From Opitutaceae bacterium (GTDB taxonomy: Bacteria; Verrucomicrobiota; Verrucomicrobiia; Opitutales; Opitutaceae): 64,000 nt of DNA. Each line of letters opens with the position of its first letter. Position 1 is the stretch's first letter. The stretch lies in assembly GCA_003151515.1 (NCBI GenBank), contig PLXS01000030.1:15757-79756 (forward strand), read 5' to 3'. Below the pieces are notes generated by a model. That model saw nothing but the letters and a program-made list of their open reading frames with translations, made no database searches and had not been told where the DNA came from. A program made the position numbers and the translations under genes. Shown piece after piece: positions 1 to 7,580 of the stretch.

Positions 1-2789
1 ATCATCATGATGGCGTTCTTCTGCACGATGCCTATCAGGAGCACGATCCCGATGATCGCGACGACCGTGAGCTCGGAGCCGCAGATCATGAGGGCCAGGA
101 GCGCGCCGACCCCGGCCGAGGGCAGCGTCGAGAGGATCGTTATCGGGTGGATGTAGCTCTCGTAGAGGACCCCGAGGACGATGTAGACCGTGACAATCGC
201 GCTCAAGATCAGGATCGCCTCGTTCGAGAGCGAGCCAACGAACGCCTGCGCGGTGCCCTGGAATGAACCCTGCATCGCCGCCGGCGGGGGATTCTCGGCG
301 ATGACCTTCTTGATGGCGGTCACGGCCGCCCCGAGCGAGGCGTCGGGCGCCAGGTTGAAGGAGATCGTTGTCGCCGGGAACTGGCCCATGTGGCTGATGA
401 GCGAGGGCGCCATCCGGTCCTCGCCCCGGGTTATCGCCCCCAGCGGCACCCCACCGCCCGTGCCGGACTTCAGGTAGATGTTGTTCAGCATCTGGGGCGA
501 TATCTGGAACGACGGGTCCACCTCGAGGATCACGTGGTACTGGTTGAGCTGCGTGAACACGGTGGACACCTGCCGCTGGCCGAAGCTGTCGTACAAGGTG
601 TCGTCGATGTTCTGCGGCGTGATGCCGAGGCGCGTGGCCGTCGCCCGGTCGAAGTGCAGGTAGAGCTGGCGCCCCTTCGTCTCCAGGTCGCTAGCGACGT
701 CGGCCAGCTGGGGCAGCTTCTTCATGCGGTCGACAAGCTTCACGGCATACGCGGAGAGCTCGCGGGCGTCCGGGTCCTCGAGGCTGTACTGGTACTCCGT
801 CCTGCTGACGATGTCCTCGACGGAGATGTCCTGGACCGGCTGCATGTAGAGGGTGACGCCCGCCACCTTCGCCAGGGACGGCTGGAGCCTGCGGATGACG
901 TCCGAGGCGGAGATGTGCCGCTCCTCGAGGGGCTTCAGGTTGATCTGGATCCTGCCCGCGTTGAGGGTCGTGTTCGTCCCGTCGACCCCGATGAACGACG
1001 ACAGGCTCTCGACGGCGGGGTCCTTGAGGACCGCCTCGGCGAGCTGCTGCTGGAGCTTCGCCATCTCGGCCATCGACACGTCCTGGTCGGCCTCCGACAC
1101 GCCCTGGATCTCGCCCGTGTCCTGCACCGGGAAGAATCCCTTCGGGATGACGATGAACAGGAGGAACGTGAGGGCGAGGGTCGCGGCGCCGGCGACCAGG
1201 GTGAGGGTCTGGTGGCGCAGCACCCACTGCAGGGCGCGGCTGTAGCCGCGTATGATGGATTCGAACACCTTTTCCGAGGACTTGTAGAAGCGCCCCTGCT
1301 CCGAGGGCGCCTGGTGACGCAGCAGGCGCGCGCACAGCATCGGCGTGAGCGTCAGGGAGACGACCGCCGAGATGAGGATCGTGACACTAAGCGTTATCGC
1401 GAACTCCCTGAAGAGCCGGCCCGTTATGTCCCCCATGAAGAGCAGCGGAATGAGGACGGCGATGAGCGACACCGTCAGCGACATGATCGTGAAACCGATC
1501 TGCTCGGCGCCCTTCAGGGCCGCCGGGAGCGGCTTCTCCCCCTGCTCCACGTAGCGCGAGATGTTCTCGATCATGACGATGGCGTCGTCCACCACGAACC
1601 CCGTCGAGATCGTGAGCGCCATCAGCGTCAGGTTGTTCAGGCTGTAGCCCAGGGCATACATGACGGCGAACGTACCGACCAGGGACAGGGGCACCGCCAC
1701 GCTCGGGATAAGGGTGCCGGCCGCCGTGCGCAGGAAGAGGAAGATGACGGCGACGACGAGCGCGATGCAGATGACGAGCTCGAGCTCGACGTCGTTCACA
1801 GACGCGCGCACCGTGACGGTGCGGTCGGACAGGTAGGATATCTTTATCGCGGAGGGTATCGTCGCCCGCAGCTTCGGCAGCAGGGTCTTGATCCGGTCCA
1901 CGACCTGGATGATGTTCGCGCCCGGCTGCCTCTGGATGTTGACGATTACGGCCGGCGTGCTGTTCATCCACGCCGACTGCTCGACGTTCTCGATGCCGTC
2001 GACGACCCGGGCCACGTCCTTGAGCATGATGGGGGCGCCGTTGCGGTAGGCGATGACGATCTTGGAATAGTCCTGGCTGGTGGTGATCTGGTCGTTGGCC
2101 CCGATCTGGTAGTCCTTGTGGGGCCCGTCGAAGCTACCCTTGGCGGCGTCCAGGCTCGTCGCCTGAAGCGCCAGGCGGATGTCCTCCATGCTCAGGCCGT
2201 AGCCCGCCAGCTGCGTCGGGTTGACCTGCACGCGCACCGCCGGCTTCTGGCCGCCGCTGATCGTGACGGCGCCGACGCCCGGCAGCTGCGAGATCTTCTC
2301 GGCCAGGCGCGTGTCGGTGTAGTCCTCGACCTTCGAGAGGGGGATGGAGTCGGACGTGAGCGCCAGGGTGAGCACCGGCGCGTCGGCGGGGTTCACCTTG
2401 TTGTATATCGGCGGCGTCGGAAGGTTCGCCGGCAGGTAGGTCTGGGCGGCGTTGATCGCCTCCTGGACCTCCTGCTCCGCCACGTCGATGTTCAGGCTCA
2501 GGTTGAACTGCAGGGTGATGATGGATGCCCCCTGCGAGCTGGAGGAGAGCATCTGGTTCAAGCCGGGCACCTCGCCAAGCTGGCGCTCGAGCGGCGCGGT
2601 CACGGCCGACGCCACGACGTCCGGATCGGCCCCCGGGTAGAAGGTCACGACCTGCATCGTGGGATAGTCGACCTCGGGGAGCGCAGCGATCGGCAGCTGG
2701 TGGAACCCCACGAGCCCCAGCAGCAGGATCGCCGTCATCAGGAGCGACGTGGCGATCGGCCTGAGGATGAACGGCCGGGAGGGATTCAT
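1..2789 (-). CDS. mdtB: RND multidrug efflux transporter, MdtB/MdtC type (3' end cut by window)
   Basis: Inner-membrane proton-driven pump of the HAE1 RND family. Translating the minus strand from the ATG at 2789 gives an uninterrupted frame of 929 codons to the window edge. It opens MNPSRPFILRP, the usual cytoplasmic amphipathic start, and then the first membrane helix. The proton-relay segment in TM4 reads VVDDAIVMIENI, and the following stretch (RYVEQGEKPLPAALKGA, then GFTIMSLTVSLIAVLIPLLF) is very close to enterobacterial MdtB/MdtC. The last visible residues, GIVLLIGIVQKNAIMM, belong to TM11, so only about 100 residues are missing. It overlaps the stop of the adaptor gene by 4 bp (ATGA), which fixes the start and implies translational coupling. 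MdtB and MdtC normally form a heteromer; a second RND gene may lie beyond the left edge. Substrates cannot be told from sequence. Confidence 0.93.
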   Translation of the reverse strand, partial: MNPSRPFILRPIATSLLMTAILLLGLVGFHQLPIAALPEVDYPTMQVVTFYPGADPDVVASAVTAPLERQLGEVPGLNQMLSSSSQGASIITLQFNLSLNIDVAEQEVQEAINAAQTYLPANLPTPPIYNKVNPADAPVLTLALTSDSIPLSKVEDYTDTRLAEKISQLPGVGAVTISGGQKPAVRVQVNPTQLAGYGLSMEDIRLALQATSLDAAKGSFDGPHKDYQIGANDQITTSQDYSKIVIAYRNGAPIMLKDVARVVDGIENVEQSAWMNSTPAVIVNIQRQPGANIIQVVDRIKTLLPKLRATIPSAIKISYLSDRTVTVRASVNDVELELVICIALVVAVIFLFLRTAAGTLIPSVAVPLSLVGTFAVMYALGYSLNNLTLMALTISTGFVVDDAIVMIENISRYVEQGEKPLPAALKGAEQIGFTIMSLTVSLIAVLIPLLFMGDITGRLFREFAITLSVTILISAVVSLTLTPMLCARLLRHQAPSEQGRFYKSSEKVFESIIRGYSRALQWVLRHQTLTLVAGAATLALTFLLFIVIPKGFFPVQDTGEIQGVSEADQDVSMAEMAKLQQQLAEAVLKDPAVESLSSFIGVDGTNTTLNAGRIQINLKPLEERHISASDVIRRLQPSLAKVAGVTLYMQPVQDISVEDIVSRTEYQYSLEDPDARELSAYAVKLVDRMKKLPQLADVASDLETKGRQLYLHFDRATATRLGITPQNIDDTLYDSFGQRQVSTVFTQLNQYHVILEVDPSFQISPQMLNNIYLKSGTGGGVPLGAITRGEDRMAPSLISHMGQFPATTISFNLAPDASLGAAVTAIKKVIAENPPPAAMQGSFQGTAQAFVGSLSNEAILILSAIVTVYIVLGVLYESYIHPITILSTLPSAGVGALLALMICGSELTVVAIIGIVLLIGIVQKNAIMM

Positions 2790-3955
2790 TGAGCGCCGGT
2801 TGGGCGGGCGGGCGCGGCGGCCTCGCGCAGCGAGACCTTGGAGCCGGGCTGGAGGCGGTCGAAGCCGTCGGTCACAAGGGTGTCGCCGGCGTTGACGCCG
2901 CTCACGGCCGACGTTTCGCCCTCGGCCGCGACCACCTTGACGTCCCGGGGCTGGACCGTGCCGTCGGGCTGCACGACGTACGCGAAACGCTCCATGTCGT
3001 TCAGCTGCACGGCCGCCGTCGGCACGAGAACCACGTTGTCGAGCGTCTTGAGCAGCAGGCGCGTGTTCACGAACTGGTTCGGGAAGAGCTCGGACTTCAG
3101 GTTCGGGAAGGTCGCCCTCGCCTTCACGGTGCCCGTGGTCGTGTCGATCTGGTTGTCGAGCGTAAGGAGAGTCCCCTCCGCAATCTGCTTGGACTGGGAG
3201 CGGTCCAGCGCCAGGACCGTCAGGGCCTTTCCGCCCTTCATCTGCTCCACGATCTCCGCTATGTGGTCCTCCGCCACGGTGAAGATCACGGTGATGGGCT
3301 GCAGCTGGGTGACGGTGGCCAGCGGCGTCGTCCCGTTGGCCTGGACGATGTTGCCCGGGTCCACGAGGCGCAGGCCGACCCTGCCGTTTATGGGGGAGGC
3401 GATGCGCGTGTAGTCAAAATTGACCTGCGCGGCGTCTACCGCGCCCTGGTCGAGATTCACGATCCCCTCGTTCTCCTCCACGGTCGCCTCGGCCGTGGCG
3501 GCCTGCTGCTCCGGGATGGCGTGCTCGGTGAAGGCCTCCTGGTAGCGCTTGAGGTCGATCCGGGAGTTTTTCAGGAGCGCCTGGTCGCGAGCGAGCTGGC
3601 CCTTGGCCTGCGCGAGGGCGGCGGCGTAGGGGCGCGGATCGATGACCGCGAGGACGTCGCCTTTCTTCACGATCTGGCCCTCCGTGTAGTCGACCTCCGT
3701 GAGTTCGCCGACGACGCGGCTGGTCACAGTGACCGTGTACACGGGCGTCACGGTCCCGATCGCGTCGAGGTAGACGTCGAGCTTGCCCGTCTTCGCCTTG
3801 GCCTCGGAAACCGAGACTCCGGCGCCCCCGCGGGCGTCGGCGCCGGAGGAGGACCTGCCGCACCCGCATAGGATCGTGAGCGCGGCCGCAAGGACGGCCG
3901 CCGCCGCGAAGCCTGTTGCGCGTTTCTTTTTCCTTACGTCGCGTGCTTGGTGCAT
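2786..3955 (-). CDS. mdtA: RND efflux periplasmic adaptor lipoprotein, MdtA-like
   Basis: Membrane fusion protein that links the RND pump at its 3' side to an outer-membrane channel. 389 residues. The N-terminus MHQARDVRKKKRATG is followed by a hydrophobic helix ending ILCGC, a plausible lipobox, so it is probably a lipoprotein. It has a barrel-sandwich/HlyD core (VDYTEGQIVKKGDVLAVIDPRPY), a short coiled-coil hairpin, and then FDYTRIASPINGRVGLRLVDPG, the MdtA signature. The start at 3955 is chosen because AAGGAGA lies about 9 nt upstream; an in-frame start 25 codons earlier has no such site. The stop overlaps the pump ATG by 4 bp. No TolC gene is adjacent, so the channel must be encoded elsewhere (the TolC-like protein at 43416 belongs to an EmrAB set). 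Confidence 0.93.
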   Translation of the reverse strand: MHQARDVRKKKRATGFAAAAVLAAALTILCGCGRSSSGADARGGAGVSVSEAKAKTGKLDVYLDAIGTVTPVYTVTVTSRVVGELTEVDYTEGQIVKKGDVLAVIDPRPYAAALAQAKGQLARDQALLKNSRIDLKRYQEAFTEHAIPEQQAATAEATVEENEGIVNLDQGAVDAAQVNFDYTRIASPINGRVGLRLVDPGNIVQANGTTPLATVTQLQPITVIFTVAEDHIAEIVEQMKGGKALTVLALDRSQSKQIAEGTLLTLDNQIDTTTGTVKARATFPNLKSELFPNQFVNTRLLLKTLDNVVLVPTAAVQLNDMERFAYVVQPDGTVQPRDVKVVAAEGETSAVSGVNAGDTLVTDGFDRLQPGSKVSLREAAAPARPTGAQ

Positions 3956-4150
3956 CAAATGTGTCTCCTTTTCAATGCCGGTGGGGCCAATGGGTAGGTT
4001 CATGGGCTGCAGGATCAGTCCGGGGATCAAGTGTAGGACGGTGGGAGAGTGTTTTGGTTGCGCGAAGACCCCCAGATATGGCTGTTCTTTTGGGGCCCCC
4101 GTGTGCCGCCCCGAGGCGTACCCGACGTAAGCCCATGGCGGCCCCTGATT

Positions 4151-4178
4151 CTTATACTTCTAGCGTCAGGCCTTACAA
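4151..4178 (-). promoter_or_regulatory. Candidate sigma-70 promoter of the mdtAB operon
   Basis: In the 307-bp gap between mdtA and the fic gene the minus strand shows TTGTAA (4178-4173), 16 bp, then TATAAG (4156-4151), about 195 bp before the mdtA start. The heptamer TCAGGCC occurs twice around it (4165-4171 and 4187-4193), which could be a regulator site. The rest of the gap is GC-rich with no gene or clear hairpin. Prediction by eye only. Confidence 0.4.
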
Positions 4179-4262
4179 TTACGATATCAGGCCCGGATTG
4201 GGGCGCGCCCGAATACGCTTCCCCGCACAAGGGGACCCCGGCCGAGGGCCCCGCGGCGCTGG

Positions 4263-5450
4263 TCAGGCGTGGACGTGGCCGGGAGGGAACAGTCGCGGGA
4301 AGTAGGTGCCCAGGACCTTGGCCGGAAGGGCCAGCCTGACCGGCGATTTTGGCGTCAGGGACTTGAGGAGCCCGGCCTCCACGGCGGCCGCGAGGGCGGT
4401 CCGTCCGGTGCGCTCGCCCGCGCCGGCGATCCGGCCCGCGTCGCCGCGCTGGAACTCCCCCCGGTAGAGCGCCTCGCGAAGCAGCAGGAGTATCCGCGCG
4501 CCCGTCTCCCCGAAGCCCGCCTCCACGCGCACATAGTGCTCAATCCGCTCGGCGAGCGTGTCGAGTTCGAAGAGGGCGTCCATGAAGCTGATCTGGTCGA
4601 GCATGACCTTGAGGACGAATTCGCAGAATTCCCGCAGCGCGCGCTCGCTCAGGTGCCCGTTTCCGTCGCCCGCCGCCGCGGGATCCCGCTCGTGGTCGGC
4701 GTTGGCCAGGCGCTCGTAGTATTCCTGGCGGGCAAAGGCCAGCCCTCGGGAAAGCGACCATAGGCCCCCAGCATCAATCCCGAGCTGGCGTATGAGCGTG
4801 TCGGAGAAGATGCGCACGACCCGGCCGTTGCCGTCGCGGAAGGGGTGTATCCAGGCGAGGCGGTGGTGGCTCGCGCCGACGGCGACGATCCTCGCCGCGA
4901 GCGTTCGCCCCGGAGCCTCGTAGCGCCGCCGGAAATGGCCCATCAGCCCCGGCACGAGCGCGTGCGGAGGGGCGAGGTGCGCCCCCACCCTGACGTCGCG
5001 CTCGCGCAGCGCACCCGGCGTGATCGGCACCTGGGCGCCGGTCACCGCCGTCGCGGTGCGCAACGACTCGGGCAGCGCCGAGTAGAACCGCCTGTGGACC
5101 TCGCAGAGGAAATCCCCGGAAAAGGGCGAGCCCCCGTATTCGGCGGCCCAGCTCTGGCACGCGAGGTGGGCGAGTGCCAGCTGTTGCAGGTCACGCTTCT
5201 TGGGCTCGGTAGAGAAATCGTCGTGGAGCGCCGCCTCGATTTCCGTGACGAGGGTCTGCTGGCCCTCGATCAGGTTGGAGTAGTAGCAGTGCAGAAGCCG
5301 CGTTATTCCGGCCAGTTCCTCGCGAAGCTGCGGCCGGAGCTTCGCCTGGAGCTGGCCGGAACGCAGGATGACAGCGCAAGCCCGATCCTCCAGGGCTGCC
5401 ATGTTCTGCTCGGGAAGGACGGGTTCGATAGAGGTTTCCGTGAGGTCCAT
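4263..5450 (-). CDS. Fic family protein (class II, N-terminal inhibitory helix)
   Basis: Fic enzymes transfer AMP (sometimes other nucleotides) to hydroxyl side chains of target proteins. 395 residues. The catalytic motif HPFRDGNGR is complete at residues 202-210. Residues 58-63 read SNLIEG, matching the inhibitory (S/T)xxxE(G/N) motif placed before the Fic core, hence class II with self-inhibition. The last ~80 residues look like a winged helix (GRIAGAGERTGRTALAAAVEAGLL), as in Fic proteins that may bind DNA. AGGA lies about 9 nt before the ATG at 5450. No antitoxin partner gene is adjacent, which fits an intramolecularly controlled enzyme. The promoter contains four TGCCGAT repeats, suggesting specific regulation, perhaps by the protein itself. 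Target proteins are unknown. Confidence 0.92.
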   Translation of the reverse strand: MDLTETSIEPVLPEQNMAALEDRACAVILRSGQLQAKLRPQLREELAGITRLLHCYYSNLIEGQQTLVTEIEAALHDDFSTEPKKRDLQQLALAHLACQSWAAEYGGSPFSGDFLCEVHRRFYSALPESLRTATAVTGAQVPITPGALRERDVRVGAHLAPPHALVPGLMGHFRRRYEAPGRTLAARIVAVGASHHRLAWIHPFRDGNGRVVRIFSDTLIRQLGIDAGGLWSLSRGLAFARQEYYERLANADHERDPAAAGDGNGHLSERALREFCEFVLKVMLDQISFMDALFELDTLAERIEHYVRVEAGFGETGARILLLLREALYRGEFQRGDAGRIAGAGERTGRTALAAAVEAGLLKSLTPKSPVRLALPAKVLGTYFPRLFPPGHVHA

Positions 5451-5452
5451 TT

Positions 5453-5565
5453 TGCCGATCCTAATGCCGATCTAACTAGTATATGATATATTGTAAAGCA
5501 ATTATTTACGTAATATGCCATATGTGGATATCGCTCACATTGCCGATATTCTTGCCGATTGGCAA
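5453..5565 (-). promoter_or_regulatory. Fic upstream region with paired TGCCGAT repeats and a dyad
   Basis: The heptamer TGCCGAT (plus-strand reading) occurs at 5453-5459, 5465-5471, 5541-5547 and 5553-5559. Each pair is spaced exactly 12 bp start to start, and the pairs are 88 bp apart. The last copy is part of an inverted repeat TTGCC-GATT-GGCAA (5552-5565). One pair sits in the fic leader directly before the start codon; the other lies beyond an AT-rich segment (5472-5520) where the promoter should be. The arrangement suggests an operator bound on one helix face. The following stretch, 5566-5794, holds no recognisable gene, only an AT-rich patch and noncoding sequence downstream of the glucanase gene. 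Confidence 0.5.
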
Positions 5566-5794
5566 AGCATCGGGCCAATCAACCTAATTAATTCATTTTC
5601 AAATAAATAGATCTGTCTACCGCAGCCTGCGACCGGGGAGAGCTTTGCCAGCTCAAGTCACCATGGATCCTCCGGGAACTGGGCACCAAGGTACTCCGAT
5701 CCCGCCGTCCAGATGCCTGTTTTCTCCAGCACCGGCATAGTCCCCGCTACCGGTTGCCGCTGTAAGACCACGGCTTGCTACCGCTCGCAGCTGC

Positions 5795-7564
5795 TCAGTT
5801 CCTTTGGATGGAGAAGAAGGGAGAATCGTTCCGAATGTCCCCCACCCTTGATCCGACCAGCGCAAGGCCTCCAGCGGCGTTCCGGCCAATGATCAGGCCA
5901 TACCGGGAAGGAGTTCCGATTCCATAGCCGGAAACGGCAACGTTCTCGAGCAGCGTGTGTAAAAGCGAAGGATGTCCGTTCCGGTTTGGCGGTGTAACAA
6001 TTGAAATCCCGTCCGAGAAACTGTCGCGGATATCTACCTGCCGGATGGTCAAGCCGGAGATGCTCCGATGATCGAGGCAGACCTGCAGTGATCCTCGCCA
6101 GGCCCAATCGTGGTCGTAACCGCCGCAGCGCAACAGTCGGCAATTCTGGACAACCGTGTCACCGCTGAAGTTGTTGTCGATTTTTAGGGTCTCATCGGAT
6201 GTAGGGAATGTCGTGCTGATCAGGATGCCGCACCCAGCTGTGATGTCGGTGAATAGGCAGTCCTCGATCCTGTTGCTCTCGCCGCCATAAATGGCCCCGC
6301 CGTTCGCGAGGTACGGAAGCTGTCCTGTGCAGCGCCGGATGATGTTATTCCCCGGCTTGTGGCCCTTCCCGACGAATCCCTGGTCGGACGCCGCGGGCCA
6401 TATTGCAAAGCAGTCGTCGCCCGTACCGCGGGTGCTGCAATTCTCGATGACCGTATCGTAGGTGCCGACGCAAAGGTTTACTCCGTCCGCGAGCAGGTTG
6501 CGGTACCTGCAACCCGTGATTCGCAAATTGGACCCGTTGTAAATCCAGGTTCCCGTCTTGGTGTGCTCGATCCAGACGCGGGTGATTGACGAGTCGGCGC
6601 AGCCCGCGCCAACAATGCCGTCGTTTGGCTCGCTGTCGTTCCGGTAGCTCAATTTCCCTACGATCGAGAATTCCGCGAGATGGATGTCGCTGCCCTTGAG
6701 TTTGAACCTCACCCGACGGGCGGCGTCACTGTACAATTCCGGATCACCGATGAAAGTCGTGTGCCACATTCCCGCGCCCTGGATTGTGGTCGAGGAAAGA
6801 AGGACAATGTCATGGGTCAACCTGTATTCCCCGGCCGGGACCCAGACAATTTTCCCCTGACTGCGGGCGGCCGCCACACACCTTAGCAGCGCGTCGGTGT
6901 CATCGGTCACTCCATTTCCCGTTGCACCAAAATCAAGCACCGATATCGACGTGGCAGGCGCGGCGAGTGGTGGTGGGGCGGCCTCGAGGTCGACGAGGTC
7001 GATCAAGCACGGTAGCGCGTCGGATCCGCCCTTTGCCAGGCGGACGACGTCGCCAGCGGCGATCGCAAGACCTTTCACGCGCACCTCGTCATAAAAGTTG
7101 CGCGGCTTTCCGTCAGCGGGATTATTTGTGAACGGGTAGTTCCCGTAGAGCCACGAATAGCGGGAAGTGACCACGAGCGACCTAACGGGCTTCCCGTTGA
7201 TCGAAAGCTCGATGTTGCTGGTGGCCCCTCCGCCGCCAGGCGCATCGGGGAGGCTGTAGCGAACCACCAGTGCATTTGCGCCCGCCGCCGCCGTGAACTC
7301 CACATATTGAGTCGCTTTGAGACTGACGCATTTCTGGCCCGAGGATTCAGTTTCGACCTGGTACGGGTCATACCTTGGTCCAAGCACGGCGCCCGTAGTC
7401 CGCATAGCCTCGGCCTCGTACGTGGTCCAGGGAGTGTCCGCGCCGACGTTTGCCTTGAGGCTGTTCGCAAAAACCGCGCAGGCGGCTTGAAGCGCAACGC
7501 CCAGCATGAGCACGCGCATCTTCGCGGACAGCGGCCCGCTGAAATCACTTGTGAATGGGCTCAT
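5795..7564 (-). CDS. Secreted GH87 alpha-1,3-glucanase / mycodextranase-like enzyme with N-terminal CBM35-like domain
   Basis: Predicted endo-hydrolase of alpha-1,3- or mixed alpha-1,3/1,4-glucan. 589 residues from the ATG at 7564. A hydrophobic signal segment (MRVLMLGVALQAACAVFA, residues 16-33) is followed by a carbohydrate-binding beta-sandwich (about 45-195) containing NYPFTN and GKPRNFYDEV, which I associate with bacterial alpha-1,3-glucanases. The rest is a right-handed parallel beta-helix beginning DFGATGNGVTDDT. Asp360 (LLADGVN) and Asp383-Asp384 (RGTGDD) have offsets of 23 and 24, the spacing of the three catalytic aspartates known in GH87. It lies 16 bp after the GH65 gene in the operon. 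The start at 7564 is chosen because the earlier in-frame start at 7651 would overlap GH65 by 71 bp. A generic pectate-lyase-fold protein is the alternative call. Confidence 0.8.
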   Translation of the reverse strand: MSPFTSDFSGPLSAKMRVLMLGVALQAACAVFANSLKANVGADTPWTTYEAEAMRTTGAVLGPRYDPYQVETESSGQKCVSLKATQYVEFTAAAGANALVVRYSLPDAPGGGGATSNIELSINGKPVRSLVVTSRYSWLYGNYPFTNNPADGKPRNFYDEVRVKGLAIAAGDVVRLAKGGSDALPCLIDLVDLEAAPPPLAAPATSISVLDFGATGNGVTDDTDALLRCVAAARSQGKIVWVPAGEYRLTHDIVLLSSTTIQGAGMWHTTFIGDPELYSDAARRVRFKLKGSDIHLAEFSIVGKLSYRNDSEPNDGIVGAGCADSSITRVWIEHTKTGTWIYNGSNLRITGCRYRNLLADGVNLCVGTYDTVIENCSTRGTGDDCFAIWPAASDQGFVGKGHKPGNNIIRRCTGQLPYLANGGAIYGGESNRIEDCLFTDITAGCGILISTTFPTSDETLKIDNNFSGDTVVQNCRLLRCGGYDHDWAWRGSLQVCLDHRSISGLTIRQVDIRDSFSDGISIVTPPNRNGHPSLLHTLLENVAVSGYGIGTPSRYGLIIGRNAAGGLALVGSRVGDIRNDSPFFSIQRN

Positions 7565-7580
7565 CTTCCAGAAATCCGGC

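Noticed and set aside
390-2792. An 800-codon open frame on the plus strand
   Set aside because: It is antisense to the RND pump gene, whose protein is clearly recognisable; the frame is low-complexity Arg/Asp/Val-rich, as expected from the complement of GC-rich coding DNA.
5653-5889. A 78-codon minus-strand frame after the GH87 gene
   Set aside because: It overlaps the end of GH87, has no recognisable motif, and may at most be a remnant.
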